Shown here piece by piece: positions 42,634-51,068 of a DNA stretch of 64,000 bases. This stretch comes from Psychroserpens luteolus (GTDB taxonomy: Bacteria > Bacteroidota > Bacteroidia > Flavobacteriales > Flavobacteriaceae), in the NCBI RefSeq assembly GCF_021032705.1, contig NZ_JAHVXI010000001.1, forward strand, positions 310,001 through 374,000. The letters run 5' to 3'. The notes under the pieces are model-generated. The model made no database searches, was not told the DNA's origin, and saw nothing but the letters and a program-made list of their open reading frames with translations. The position numbers and the translations under genes were made by a program. Position 1 is the first letter of the stretch. The number at the start of each line of letters is the position of its first letter.

Positions 42634-42750
42634 GTAGTTTATTTCAATTTTAAGGAGTTCTCTTCCGAAGAAAAACTTCAAAAGTAAGTCCATAAAATTA
42701 CGAAGAAACTCGTCTTATTTAAAGCGAAAGTTATGAACAGTTTTTAACAA

Positions 42751-42776
42751 AAAAAGCAGCCTATGGGCTGCTTTTT
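42751..42776 (-). terminator. terminator after the calcium-repeat lipoprotein gene
   Basis: Arms AGCAGCC and GGCTGCT (42755-42761, 42766-42772) with loop TATG and A/T flanks; the T-run lies on both sides. It follows the minus-strand lipoprotein gene 19 bp after its stop. Confidence 0.8.
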
Positions 42777-42794
42777 CTTTATGATAAATATCTA

Positions 42795-44081
42795 TTACAT
42801 ATCATCCAAATAATCAGGAATGGTATCTGCGTCTGTATCTACAGCATCTGTTGGGTCACCATCCATGTTTGGATCTGCGTTTTCATCTGCAGTTAATGTC
42901 CCATCACCATCATCATCATTATCTAAATAATCTGATGTGCCATCGCCATCTGTATCACCTGTTTCAAATTGAGTAAAGATTCCATCACCATCATCATCGT
43001 TGTCTAAATAATCAACATCTGTATCACCATCTGTATCAGCAGGGTTTCCATCGGCATCTTTAGCTTCATCTATTGTTAATACACCATCACCATCATCGTC
43101 ATCATCCATATAATTAGGTATTCCGTCTCCATCGGTATCGTCATTAGTTAAATCACCATCACCATCAAAATCCTCAAAATTATTAGGAATCCCATCACTA
43201 TCATCGTCATTACAATCTAAGTTATCAATAATAGCTTGAATACTTCCGTCGGTATCTCCACAAAATTCAATTTGCTCTTCTAAAAATGTTCTGTAATTTT
43301 CACAAGCATCAATATAGTTGGCTATAGTAGCAGCTTCAAAGGTTGCTTGAGCCGTATCTCTATTCTGTGTGGCTAGAGTACAAGGGAACACACAATCGTT
43401 TAAGTTATCAATTAATGTTTGGATGCTTCCATCAGTATCACCACAAATACTTTTTTGGCTCTGTAAGGCTTGAGTATAAAGATTACAAGCATTGATATAT
43501 GCATCACTATCTATATACTCTAAAGTTGACGCAAACGTAGATTCGTATGCGGTCAAGGCATTAGCAGATGCCGCTTCGGTTTCTTCACATGTTGGTGCTC
43601 CAGAAGTTATGGTTCCTGCAATTAAAGGAACTCTAAAAAACACACCTTCATTATAACCAATAGAATTTAGTCCAGATTCATCAAAAGCCAAAAACTCAAA
43701 AGTTCCAGTAAACGTATTGTTACTAACTTCGTTTATTTTCACAAAGCCTAATTCAGGATAAATGGATACACTTGGATCTGGAGGATTATTTGTAGAAAAA
43801 ACAGTACCATTTGCATCAATATAACGTCCTTCTCTAGAATTTACATTTCCAAGCACATAAGTACCTACATTTACTGAAGGTAATTTAAGAATTACAGTTT
43901 CAGAATTATTACTAGCCGTAATAACTAAAAAACCACTGTCGTCTATCACTGCATTGGTAAATTCTGCTTTCCAAAGTCCATATTCTCTATTTCCTTGAAA
44001 TCCAGGCGAATTAAACTCAACCTCATCTCCACAACTCACTAAGGTAAATACAGTTACAAGAAGTATTGCTAATCTTTTCAT
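42795..44081 (-). CDS. lipoprotein with thrombospondin type 3-like calcium-binding repeats
   Basis: A 428-residue exported lipoprotein when started at the ATG at 44081 (MKRLAILLVTVFTLVSC, Cys17); an ATG seven codons earlier is possible. Residues 20-165 form a beta-rich domain. Two related helical segments follow, each ending CGDTDGSIQ.(L/I)IDNL..C (about 165-290). The C-terminal 130 residues are a tandem of D-x-D-x-D-G motifs (DGDGIPNYMDDDDDGDGVLT, with the unit recurring four to five times), the pattern of thrombospondin type 3 repeats that bind calcium. It is probably a cell-surface protein stabilised by calcium, as in sea water. The function is unknown. Confidence 0.82.
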   Translation of the reverse strand: MKRLAILLVTVFTLVSCGDEVEFNSPGFQGNREYGLWKAEFTNAVIDDSGFLVITASNNSETVILKLPSVNVGTYVLGNVNSREGRYIDANGTVFSTNNPPDPSVSIYPELGFVKINEVSNNTFTGTFEFLAFDESGLNSIGYNEGVFFRVPLIAGTITSGAPTCEETEAASANALTAYESTFASTLEYIDSDAYINACNLYTQALQSQKSICGDTDGSIQTLIDNLNDCVFPCTLATQNRDTAQATFEAATIANYIDACENYRTFLEEQIEFCGDTDGSIQAIIDNLDCNDDDSDGIPNNFEDFDGDGDLTNDDTDGDGIPNYMDDDDDGDGVLTIDEAKDADGNPADTDGDTDVDYLDNDDDGDGIFTQFETGDTDGDGTSDYLDNDDDGDGTLTADENADPNMDGDPTDAVDTDADTIPDYLDDM

Positions 44082-44195
44082 TGCTTTATTTTTCTTTCTC
44101 AAATCTAAATTTGAGGTGTATTTAGGTTAAACATAACGTTTTAGAACACCCAAAAGTATAATAAAATTTCAATATTACTTAATTTCAAATAAAAT

Positions 44196-44225
44196 GTTGA
44201 GAATTAAATTATTGTGTTATCTTTG
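44196..44225 (+). promoter_or_regulatory. promoter of rpsP
   Basis: GTTG at 44196-44199 and TATCTTTG at 44218-44225, with 18 bp between, match the Bacteroidetes -33 and -7 boxes (TTTG and TAnnTTTG). It lies 48 bp before the rpsP start codon. Confidence 0.7.
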
Positions 44226-44273
44226 CGCCTCATTAATAATCGAGGTCGCGAACCTTACAAATTAATTAAATTT

Positions 44274-44792
44274 ATGCCTGTAAAAATTAGATTACAAAGA
44301 CACGGTAAAAAAGGGAAACCTTATTATTGGATCGTTGCAGCAGATGCACGTTCTAAAAGAGATGGTAAATACTTAGAAAAATTAGGTGCTTACAATCCAA
44401 ATACTAATCCTGCAACAGTAGAATTAAATGTTGATGGAGCAGTAACATGGTTACAGAATGGTGCACAACCAACTGATACAGCCAGAGCAATTTTATCTTA
44501 TAAAGGTGCAATGCTTAAGAACCACTTAGCTGGTGGTGTTAAAAAAGGTGCTTTAACTGAAGAACAAGCGCAAGCAAAGTTCGATGCTTGGTTAGAAGAA
44601 AAAGCTGCCAAAGTACAAGCTAAAGCTGATGGTTTATCTAAAGCCGAAGCTAAAGCTAAAGCTGAAGCATTAGCCGCTGAAAAAGCAGTTAATGAAGCAA
44701 GAATTGCCGCTGCAGCTCCTGTTGTTGAAGAAGAAACTGCAGAAGAAGCACAAGCTGAAGGTGAAGCAACAGCTTCAAACGAAGAAGAATAA
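44274..44792 (+). CDS. rpsP: 30S ribosomal protein S16
   Basis: A 172-residue S16. The first 85 residues are the conserved ribosomal core ([42 protein letters not shown]). The remaining residues form an Ala/Lys/Glu-rich tail, typical of the longer Bacteroidetes S16 and absent from the roughly 82-residue E. coli protein. The ATG at 44274 gives the canonical start; 20 codons in frame before it are not supported by the family. It is transcribed with rimM, although a terminator lies between them. Confidence 0.96.
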   Translation: MPVKIRLQRHGKKGKPYYWIVAADARSKRDGKYLEKLGAYNPNTNPATVELNVDGAVTWLQNGAQPTDTARAILSYKGAMLKNHLAGGVKKGALTEEQAQAKFDAWLEEKAAKVQAKADGLSKAEAKAKAEALAAEKAVNEARIAAAAPVVEEETAEEAQAEGEATASNEEE

Positions 44793-44813
44793 AAAATTAT
44801 TTTTTATACTTTT

Positions 44814-44845
44814 AAACCCAGACCATTTGTGTCTGGGTTTTTTAT
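44814..44845 (+). terminator. terminator or attenuator between rpsP and rimM
   Basis: A 10-bp perfect stem (AAACCCAGAC at 44814-44823 with GTCTGGGTTT at 44831-44840) and a 7-nt loop are followed by TTTTA. It would reduce readthrough into rimM. Confidence 0.8.
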
Positions 44846-44891
44846 TTAAAACGCGGATTAGTTCCAGTATGTTCTAAAAAATAGACTTGAA

Positions 44892-45425
44892 ATGCAAAAA
44901 AAAGACTGCTTCTTTCTTGGTAAGATTGTAAAAAAATACAGCTTCAAAGGTGAGTTATTAGTTAAATTAGATACTGATGAACCTAATCTTTATGAGCACA
45001 TGGAATCTGTTTTTATTGATCTTCGCAACAACCTTGTTCCGTTCTTTATTGAATCGTCTCAACTTCATAAATCTGAACTGTTACGTATTAAATTTGAAGA
45101 TGTTGACACCGAAGAAGATGCAGATGCACTTATTAAAAGTGAGTTATATTTACCTCTTGAATTTCTGCCAAAATTAGATGGTGATAAGTTTTATTTTCAT
45201 GAGATTATAGGTTTTAAAGTCGAAGACAAAAGTTTTGGTCATGTCGGTATTATTAAATCGGTTAACGATTCGACAGCGCAATCACTGTTTGAAATTGATC
45301 GCAATGGTATTGAAATCTTAATCCCAATGAATGATGAATTCATTTCTAAGGTGGATAAAAATAATAAGACAATTTATGTTGAAACTCCAGAAGGATTGAT
45401 TGATTTGTATTTAGAAGACAATTAG
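44892..45425 (+). CDS. rimM: ribosome maturation factor RimM
   Basis: A 177-residue RimM, which assists 30S maturation around S19. The N-terminal RimM domain begins CFFLGKIVKKYSFKGELLVKLDTD, and the PRC-barrel-like C-terminal part includes LDGDKFYFHEIIGFKV and ends EGLIDLYLEDN. The gene follows rpsP, as in many bacteria. Confidence 0.94.
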   Translation: MQKKDCFFLGKIVKKYSFKGELLVKLDTDEPNLYEHMESVFIDLRNNLVPFFIESSQLHKSELLRIKFEDVDTEEDADALIKSELYLPLEFLPKLDGDKFYFHEIIGFKVEDKSFGHVGIIKSVNDSTAQSLFEIDRNGIEILIPMNDEFISKVDKNNKTIYVETPEGLIDLYLEDN

Positions 45426-45429
45426 TTTT

Positions 45430-45497
45430 TCGTTATGCTGAATTTATTTCAACATGACACATAAAAATAATAAGATCCTGAAACAAGTTCAGGATGA
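45430..45497. repeat. REP-like double hairpin repeat
   Basis: Two imperfect stems in tandem. The first reads ATGCTGAA (45436-45443) with TTCAACAT further on. The second, perfect one reads ATCCTGAA (45475-45482), loop ACAAG, TTCAGGAT (45488-45495). Sequences of this kind (..TGCTGAA..TTTCAGCAT.. and ATCCTGAAACAAGTTCAGGAT) are known to me as common dispersed intergenic repeats of flavobacterial genomes. The second hairpin ends 8 bp before the following start codon, at 45503. Confidence 0.7.
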
Positions 45498-45502
45498 CCT
45501 AT

Positions 45503-46216
45503 ATGAGTAAACCCTTTCAATTCAAGCAATTTATCGTAAACCAAGACCAATGCGCTATGAAAATTGGCACTGACGGTGTTTTACTTGGTGCTTGGACTTC
45601 ACTAGAAGATCATCCATTTTCAATATTAGATATTGGTGCTGGAACAGGTATTTTAGCTTTAATATTAGCGCAACGAAGTCAGGCCGAAGTTATCGAAGCT
45701 CTTGAGATTGATGACAAAGCATATGAGCAATGCGTAGATAATTTTGAGCAATCGTCTTGGAATGATCGATTGTTCTGTTACCATGCCTCTCTTCAAGAAT
45801 TTGCAGAAGAAATTGAAGATGACTATGATCTCATTATTTGCAACCCTCCTTTTTACGCCGAAAATTATAAAACGGAAAACACACAACGTGACCTTGCCCG
45901 TTTTCAAGATGCAATGCCTTTTGAGCATTTATTAGAAAGTGTCTCCACTCTTCTTAATAAAAATGGACTATTCTCATTAATCATACCATTTTCCGAAGAG
46001 CAGCGTTTTATAAATCTTGCTACAACATTTAATCTTTTTCCGAAACGAATCACACATGTTAAAGGATCGCCTTCTACTGATATAAAACGCAGTTTGATAG
46101 AACTTTCTTTTACCAAAACACATCCTAAATTCTCTGAATTGATCATTGAAACTGCACGTCATCAATATACCGATGAGTATATCAATTTGACAAAGGATTT
46201 TTATTTGAAAATGTAG
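45503..46216 (+). CDS. TrmN6-like tRNA adenine-N6 methyltransferase
   Basis: A 237-residue methyltransferase with the SAM motif ILDIGAGTGILALILAQRS and the catalytic NPPF motif in DLIICNPPFYAEN. Start MSKPFQFKQFIVNQDQCAMKIGTDGVLLGAW is characteristic of YfiC/TrmN6, which methylates A37 of tRNA1(Val). The ATG at 45503 is preferred; an ATG at 45494 lies inside the hairpin repeat that precedes the gene. The Flavobacteria version is assigned by similarity. Confidence 0.9.
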   Translation: MSKPFQFKQFIVNQDQCAMKIGTDGVLLGAWTSLEDHPFSILDIGAGTGILALILAQRSQAEVIEALEIDDKAYEQCVDNFEQSSWNDRLFCYHASLQEFAEEIEDDYDLIICNPPFYAENYKTENTQRDLARFQDAMPFEHLLESVSTLLNKNGLFSLIIPFSEEQRFINLATTFNLFPKRITHVKGSPSTDIKRSLIELSFTKTHPKFSELIIETARHQYTDEYINLTKDFYLKM

Positions 46217-46236
46217 TTTTAAGAAAACGTTTTCGT

Positions 46237-46244
46237 TATTTTTG
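46237..46244 (+). promoter_or_regulatory. -7 element before the acyl-CoA dehydrogenase gene
   Basis: TATTTTTG fits TAnnTTTG, 72 bp before the start codon at 46317; a -33 box is not clear. Confidence 0.35.
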
Positions 46245-46316
46245 TTACCCAAAGAAATTAACTTAAATAGGCTCGAGTATTAGCAAGAGCATTTTACATT
46301 TATAAATAGAACACAA

Positions 46317-47495
46317 ATGAAACCAGATTTATTTGAAGCACCTGATTATTACAATCTTGACGAATTACTTTCTGAAGAACATAAATTAGTACGTGATGCA
46401 GCTAGAGATTGGGTAAAGCGTGATGTATCACCCATCATAGAAGAGTATGCTCAAAAAGCTGAATTTCCAACACAAATTATTGGTGGTTTGGCAGAAATAG
46501 GTGCTTTTGGTCCTTATATTCCTGCAGAGTATGGCGGTGCTGGACTGGATCAAATTTCTTACGGATTAATTATGCAAGAAATTGAGCGTGGTGATTCGGG
46601 TGTGAGAAGCACAGCATCGGTACAATCGTCTTTAGTGATGTATCCTATTTGGAAATATGGGACTGAGGAGCAACGTCAAAAATATTTACCAAAATTAGCC
46701 TCTGGAGAATGGATGGGATCCTTTGGGTTGACTGAACCTGATCATGGAAGTAATCCTGGTGGAATGACCACAAACTATAAAGATATGGGAGACCATTATC
46801 TTTTAAATGGTGCAAAAATGTGGATTTCTAATGCGCCGTTTTGCCAAATTGCTGTTGTTTGGGCCAAAAATGAAGAGGGCCGTATTCACGGGCTTATAGT
46901 AGAACGCGGTATGGAAGGGTTTTCAACACCTGAAACACACAATAAATGGTCGCTTCGTGCAAGTGCGACTGGAGAACTAATTTTTGACAATGTTAAAGTT
47001 CCAAAAGAGAATTTATTACCTAACAAATCTGGACTAGGCGCACCACTTGGATGCTTAGATTCGGCACGTTTTGGTATTGCTTGGGGTGCTATTGGCGCTG
47101 CAATGGATTGCTACGACACTGCACTACGCTACAGTAAAGAACGTATGCAATTTGGAAAACCAATTGGTCAATTCCAATTACAACAAAAGAAGTTAGCTGA
47201 AATGATTACCGAAATCACTAAAGCACAATTATTAGCATGGCGTTTAGGTGTGATGCGCGAAAATGGCACTGCTACTTCTGCACAGATTTCTATGGCTAAA
47301 CGTAACAATGTAGATATGGCTATTCATATTGCTCGTGAAGCTCGACAAATGTTAGGCGGAATGGGAATTACAGGAGAATATAGTATTATGCGTCACTCCA
47401 TGAATCTTGAAAGTGTGATCACTTACGAAGGAACTCATGATATTCATTTGCTCATTACTGGGTTAGATGTTACAGGCCTCAATGCCTTCAAATAA
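46317..47495 (+). CDS. glutaryl-CoA dehydrogenase-like acyl-CoA dehydrogenase
   Basis: A 392-residue flavoenzyme of the acyl-CoA dehydrogenase family. The catalytic base is Glu371 in ITYEGTHDIHL, in the position used by glutaryl-CoA dehydrogenases. Other marks are FGLTEPDHGSNPGGM and the C-terminal ARQMLGGMGITGEYSIMRHSMNLESV. Glutaryl-CoA dehydrogenase takes part in lysine and tryptophan breakdown. I judge the call probable, but assignment to another short-chain substrate is possible. A terminator follows. Confidence 0.85.
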   Translation: MKPDLFEAPDYYNLDELLSEEHKLVRDAARDWVKRDVSPIIEEYAQKAEFPTQIIGGLAEIGAFGPYIPAEYGGAGLDQISYGLIMQEIERGDSGVRSTASVQSSLVMYPIWKYGTEEQRQKYLPKLASGEWMGSFGLTEPDHGSNPGGMTTNYKDMGDHYLLNGAKMWISNAPFCQIAVVWAKNEEGRIHGLIVERGMEGFSTPETHNKWSLRASATGELIFDNVKVPKENLLPNKSGLGAPLGCLDSARFGIAWGAIGAAMDCYDTALRYSKERMQFGKPIGQFQLQQKKLAEMITEITKAQLLAWRLGVMRENGTATSAQISMAKRNNVDMAIHIAREARQMLGGMGITGEYSIMRHSMNLESVITYEGTHDIHLLITGLDVTGLNAFK

Positions 47496-47551
47496 AACCT
47501 AAGGCTTATTTTATTATCTCACTCATACGTTCATATGTGTATTAAAACATC

Positions 47552-47582
47552 AAATGCTTCTCAATCTGGGAAGCATTTTTAT
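47552..47582 (+). terminator. terminator after the acyl-CoA dehydrogenase gene
   Basis: Arms AAATGCTTC (47552-47560) and GAAGCATTT (47570-47578) with a 9-nt loop, followed by TTATTT. Confidence 0.75.
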
Positions 47583-47604
47583 TTCATGTCGTATCTTTAC
47601 AACT

Positions 47605-48315
47605 ATGACTAAAATCAAATCGATTTTCTTTTTGATGCTGTTGGCGATTATGAGTTGTTCTGCTAATGACGATTCAATAATTACTAACGAAATACCTGCC
47701 CCAGAAACCTTTAAAATATTAAGTCTGGGTGACAGCTATACTATCGGACAAAGTGTTTGTGAGACCTGTCGTTTTCCAGAGCAATTGAAAGATAGTTTAA
47801 AGTTAAGGTATACTGAGCAAGACACATTAAATCTCAATGTCATAGCACAAACGGGGTGGACAACCACTAATCTTATCAATACTATTGCTTCGGAAAATAT
47901 CACTAACGATTACGATTTGGTCACACTCCTGATTGGTGTAAATAACCAATTTCAAGGTAAACCCTTTTCCCTTTATGAGACTGAATTCCCACAATTGGTT
48001 CAGACAGCTATCACAGCTGCTAGAGGTGATAAAACTAAACTCGTTGTTCTCTCAATTCCTGATTATGCTTTTACTGTGTTTGGACAAAATTTTGGAAATC
48101 CAGCAACCACGTCATCAGAAATAGACCTATATAATGCTTTTGCAGAAAATCATTGTACACAAGAAGGCATTACCTTTTTGAATATAACAGATATTACACG
48201 TCAAGGATTGGACAATCCAAGTTTAGTGGCTTCAGATGGTTTACACCCTTCAACATTGGCATACTCAATGTTCGTTGAACGACTATTGCCGTTGGCTATT
48301 GAAAAAATTGAATGA
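47605..48315 (+). CDS. SGNH/GDSL hydrolase lipoprotein
   Basis: A 236-residue lipoprotein with a signal ending in IMSC (Cys18). The SGNH motifs are present: block I LSLGDSYTIG (Ser44), an Asn in GVNNQ, and the Asp/His of SDGLHPS. It may hydrolyse esters of lipids or polysaccharides in the periplasm or at the surface. I start at the ATG at 47605, which gives a normal signal peptide; a frame 17 codons longer starts inside the terminator stem. A TATCTTTA -7-like box (47592-47599) precedes it by 5 bp, hinting at a leaderless transcript. Confidence 0.88.
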   Translation: MTKIKSIFFLMLLAIMSCSANDDSIITNEIPAPETFKILSLGDSYTIGQSVCETCRFPEQLKDSLKLRYTEQDTLNLNVIAQTGWTTTNLINTIASENITNDYDLVTLLIGVNNQFQGKPFSLYETEFPQLVQTAITAARGDKTKLVVLSIPDYAFTVFGQNFGNPATTSSEIDLYNAFAENHCTQEGITFLNITDITRQGLDNPSLVASDGLHPSTLAYSMFVERLLPLAIEKIE

Positions 48316-48364
48316 GTCCTCTCAGGTTATTTAATTTCTGCTTATTTTAGTTGAAAGTTTATCC

Positions 48365-49261
48365 ATGTCGTCAAAAACCAGATTAGATCGCGCTTATAAA
48401 AATGCTAAGGTTGTCCACTTTGATGATACCAGTAAGTTCATTTTATTTAGCGATTGTCATAGAGGCGATAACAGCTTTGCTGATGACTTTGCTAATAATC
48501 GAAACATTTATTTTCATGCTTTAAAACATTACTACGCTGAAGGTTTTAACTATTGTGAGTTAGGCGATGGTGATGAACTTTGGGAAAACATCTCTTTCAA
48601 ATCTATTTTAGATGCACATAAGAATGTGTATCTATTGATGAAATTATTTCATGAGCAAGAGCGATTGCATATGATTTGGGGAAATCATGATATGGTGTAT
48701 CGTGATCCCAAGTATGTAGAAAAGCACTTATCTACTTATTTTGATCCAAAAATTGGCGAAGATGTGGAATTGTTTTGTGATATTAAATACCATGAAGCTG
48801 TGATTTTAAAACATTCTGAAACTGGACAAGAATTGTTTTTAGCCCATGGTCATCAAGCCGATTGGTGGAATTATCTCTTCTGGAAATGGAGTCGCTTTAT
48901 GGTTCGCATTCTTTGGAAACCATTAAATGTTATGGGCATTGCAGACCCAACGAGTCCTGCAAAAAACTACAAAGAGCTTATTAAGGTTGAACGTCGCACT
49001 AAAAAATGGATTGCAGACAATAATAACCTTATCACAATAGTAGGACATACCCATCGCCCACGTTTTCCTGAGCCAGGAGACATCGCTTTTTTTAACGACG
49101 GAAGCTGTGTTCACCCAAGAAGTATAACTGGTATTGAAATTGAAAATGGTGAAATCTCACTTATCAAATGGCAAATTGCTACTACAGATGATGGGACGTT
49201 AAAAATTGTTAGAATTCTATTGGAAGGTCCTCGGAAATTGGCTCATTACAAGACAGATTAA
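48365..49261 (+). CDS. calcineurin-like metallophosphoesterase
   Basis: A 298-residue phosphoesterase. The metal-binding motifs are in order: FSDCHRGDN, GDGDELWEN, GNHD, AHGHQAD and GHTHRP. Substrates might be nucleotides, lipids or phosphoproteins. No signal peptide is seen, so it acts in the cytoplasm. The region VYRDPKYVEKHLSTYFDPKIGEDVELFCDIK is a family-specific insertion. Its 3' end overlaps the stop of the ferredoxin gene by four bases. Confidence 0.9.
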   Translation: MSSKTRLDRAYKNAKVVHFDDTSKFILFSDCHRGDNSFADDFANNRNIYFHALKHYYAEGFNYCELGDGDELWENISFKSILDAHKNVYLLMKLFHEQERLHMIWGNHDMVYRDPKYVEKHLSTYFDPKIGEDVELFCDIKYHEAVILKHSETGQELFLAHGHQADWWNYLFWKWSRFMVRILWKPLNVMGIADPTSPAKNYKELIKVERRTKKWIADNNNLITIVGHTHRPRFPEPGDIAFFNDGSCVHPRSITGIEIENGEISLIKWQIATTDDGTLKIVRILLEGPRKLAHYKTD

Positions 49262-49590
49262 CTCTCGGGAGCTAATTCTACCTCTAAGCCTTCCATTTCA
49301 GGTGTAATTTGAATTTGACAACCCAAACGCGAATTATCTTTAACATAAAAAGCTTCGCTTAACATGGCTTCTTCATCATCTTGCATTTCGGGTAATTCAT
49401 GTGTAGAGTTCACATAACACTGGCAGGAGGCACACATGGCCATTCCACCACAAATACCGATTGTGCCTTCGGGAGCGAGTTCATATGACCGGACAACCTC
49501 CATAAGGTTCATAGCCATATCCGTTGGTGCTAAAATCTCATGAGTTATGCCATCGCGATCAATTATTTTTATATTGACATCTTGTTCCAC
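49258..49590 (-). CDS. 2Fe-2S ferredoxin (adrenodoxin type)
   Basis: A 110-residue ferredoxin. The cluster ligands are Cys47, Cys53, Cys56 and Cys91 in the pattern C-x5-C-x2-C ... C (ICGGMAMCASCQC and RLGCQI), plus one extra cysteine (Cys58). The sequence resembles the bacterial and mitochondrial adrenodoxin type. It is encoded one base from a thioredoxin-reductase-like ferredoxin reductase, its likely electron donor. Confidence 0.92.
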   Translation of the reverse strand: MEQDVNIKIIDRDGITHEILAPTDMAMNLMEVVRSYELAPEGTIGICGGMAMCASCQCYVNSTHELPEMQDDEEAMLSEAFYVKDNSRLGCQIQITPEMEGLEVELAPES

Positions 49591-50651
49591 TATTCTATTG
49601 CTTTTACAACGGCTTTTGGTGCTTCTTTGCGCGTTCCATCAAAACCATCAATACCACTTACGGTTGTATACTTTAATACGTAGCGCTTACCAGGGTTGAT
49701 AATCTTGTAAGCGGCTTGGCACATTAAGGTTGCTTCATGGAAACCACACAAGATTAACTTTAATTTTCCAGGATAAGTATTCACATCTCCAATGGCAAAA
49801 ATCCCTGGAATATTGGTTTGGTAATCTAAGGCATTATTAACTACAATGGCATTTTTTTCAATTTCCAATCCCCAATTGGCAATGGGTCCTAGCTTTGGTG
49901 ATAAACCAAAAAGTGGCACAAAATGATCACAGTCTATTTCAAATTCCTTCTCGATATGTTTTGCTTGTTTTACAACTATAGCTTTCACTTTTCGATCTCC
50001 AACAATTCCAATGACCTCAGCAGGAGTAATAAGGTTTATTTTTCCTTTATTTTTTAGGTCCTGAACTTTTTCTACCGAATCTAGGTGACCACGAAACTCA
50101 TTACGTCTATGAATTAATGTCACCTCACTTGCAACATCACTTAAAAAGATACTCCAATCTAATGCTGAATCTCCACCTCCAGCGATAACCACCTTTTTAT
50201 CTCTATAAATTTCTGGGTCTTTGATGATGTACTCTACACCCTTATCTTCAAAATCGGTAATATTATGAATTAATGGTTTACGTGGTTCAAAACTCCCAAG
50301 TCCGCCAGCAATAGCAACTACAGGTGCTTGATGTTTAGTTCCTTTATTAGTAGTTACAATAAATGTGCCGTCTTCTTGCTTATCAATAGTTTCGGCGCGC
50401 TCGCCAAGTGTGAAGCCTGGTTCAAATTGCTTGCATTGTTCTAATAATTTATCGGTTAAATCTCCAGCAAGAATTTCGGGATAGGCAGGTATATCGTAAA
50501 TAGGTTTTTTAGGATATATCTCTGAACATTGACCTCCTGGTTGTGGTAGTGCATCGATTAAATGACATTTTAACTTAAGTAGACCTGCTTCAAAAACGGT
50601 GAATAAACCTGTTGGTCCAGCTCCAATAATGAGTATATCTGTTTTAATCAT
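49590..50651 (-). CDS. thioredoxin-reductase-like ferredoxin-NADP+ reductase
   Basis: A 353-residue flavoprotein with FAD loop IIGAGPTG, NADPH loop VIAGGGDSALDW and the C-terminal AIGDVNTYPGK. Two cysteine-bearing thioredoxin-reductase motifs (CxxC) are missing, as expected for the FNR type found in Bacteroidetes, Chlorobi and Bacillus. It probably reduces the ferredoxin encoded by the overlapping next gene, with NADPH. Confidence 0.9.
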   Translation of the reverse strand: MIKTDILIIGAGPTGLFTVFEAGLLKLKCHLIDALPQPGGQCSEIYPKKPIYDIPAYPEILAGDLTDKLLEQCKQFEPGFTLGERAETIDKQEDGTFIVTTNKGTKHQAPVVAIAGGLGSFEPRKPLIHNITDFEDKGVEYIIKDPEIYRDKKVVIAGGGDSALDWSIFLSDVASEVTLIHRRNEFRGHLDSVEKVQDLKNKGKINLITPAEVIGIVGDRKVKAIVVKQAKHIEKEFEIDCDHFVPLFGLSPKLGPIANWGLEIEKNAIVVNNALDYQTNIPGIFAIGDVNTYPGKLKLILCGFHEATLMCQAAYKIINPGKRYVLKYTTVSGIDGFDGTRKEAPKAVVKAIE

Positions 50652-50741
50652 TTGTTTTCTTCGAAATTGTGTAGTTCTTAATCAGCTTTGTTTAGGCAAA
50701 GTTCTTATAATTTACGTCTCTTTTTTATGATATTTATCAGT

Positions 50742-50819
50742 GTGCGTGAAGGATTGAACGACCTGTTTGAGCTCCTCGCAGAGAGCGAGTAGTGAAAGCC
50801 TGACCCTTGCGGTCACGCC
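50742..50819 (+). repeat. dispersed hairpin element, copy 2
   Basis: A segment of about 78 bp with terminal inverted repeats GCGTGA (50744-50749) and TCACGC (50813-50818) and an internal stem CTCGC-AGAGA-GCGAG (50775-50779, 50785-50789). Its reverse complement matches 36897-36966. It stands between the reductase gene and the Nfu gene and carries no frame. Confidence 0.78.
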
Positions 50820-50822
50820 ATA

Positions 50823-51065
50823 CTAAGACTCAATATTAACGACTTGCTCTATTTGAGGTGCGTACTTCTTAATCGTCATCTCAACACCAGATTTAAGTGT
50901 CATTTGATTAACACTACATCCAACACAAGCGCCTTGTAATTGCACTTTAACCAATTTATCATTTTCTATAGACAGTAATGAAATATCACCACCATCACTT
51001 TGTAAAAAAGGACGAATTTCATCCAATGCTTTTTCTACATTAAGTCTTAATTCTTCTGTACTCAT
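50823..51065 (-). CDS. Nfu-type Fe-S scaffold protein (NifU C-terminal domain)
   Basis: An 80-residue protein that is just the NifU/Nfu C-terminal domain. The cluster-binding motif GACVGC has Cys47 and Cys50. It carries or transfers Fe-S clusters and is encoded 3 bp after the Mrp-type ATPase gene, which has the same kind of role. Confidence 0.92.
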   Translation of the reverse strand: MSTEELRLNVEKALDEIRPFLQSDGGDISLLSIENDKLVKVQLQGACVGCSVNQMTLKSGVEMTIKKYAPQIEQVVNIES

Positions 51066-51068
51066 CTA

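Noticed and set aside
45665-46252. Several overlapping short frames on both strands in the methyltransferase gene
   Set aside because: They are antisense or frame shadows of a gene with clear SAM and NPPF motifs.
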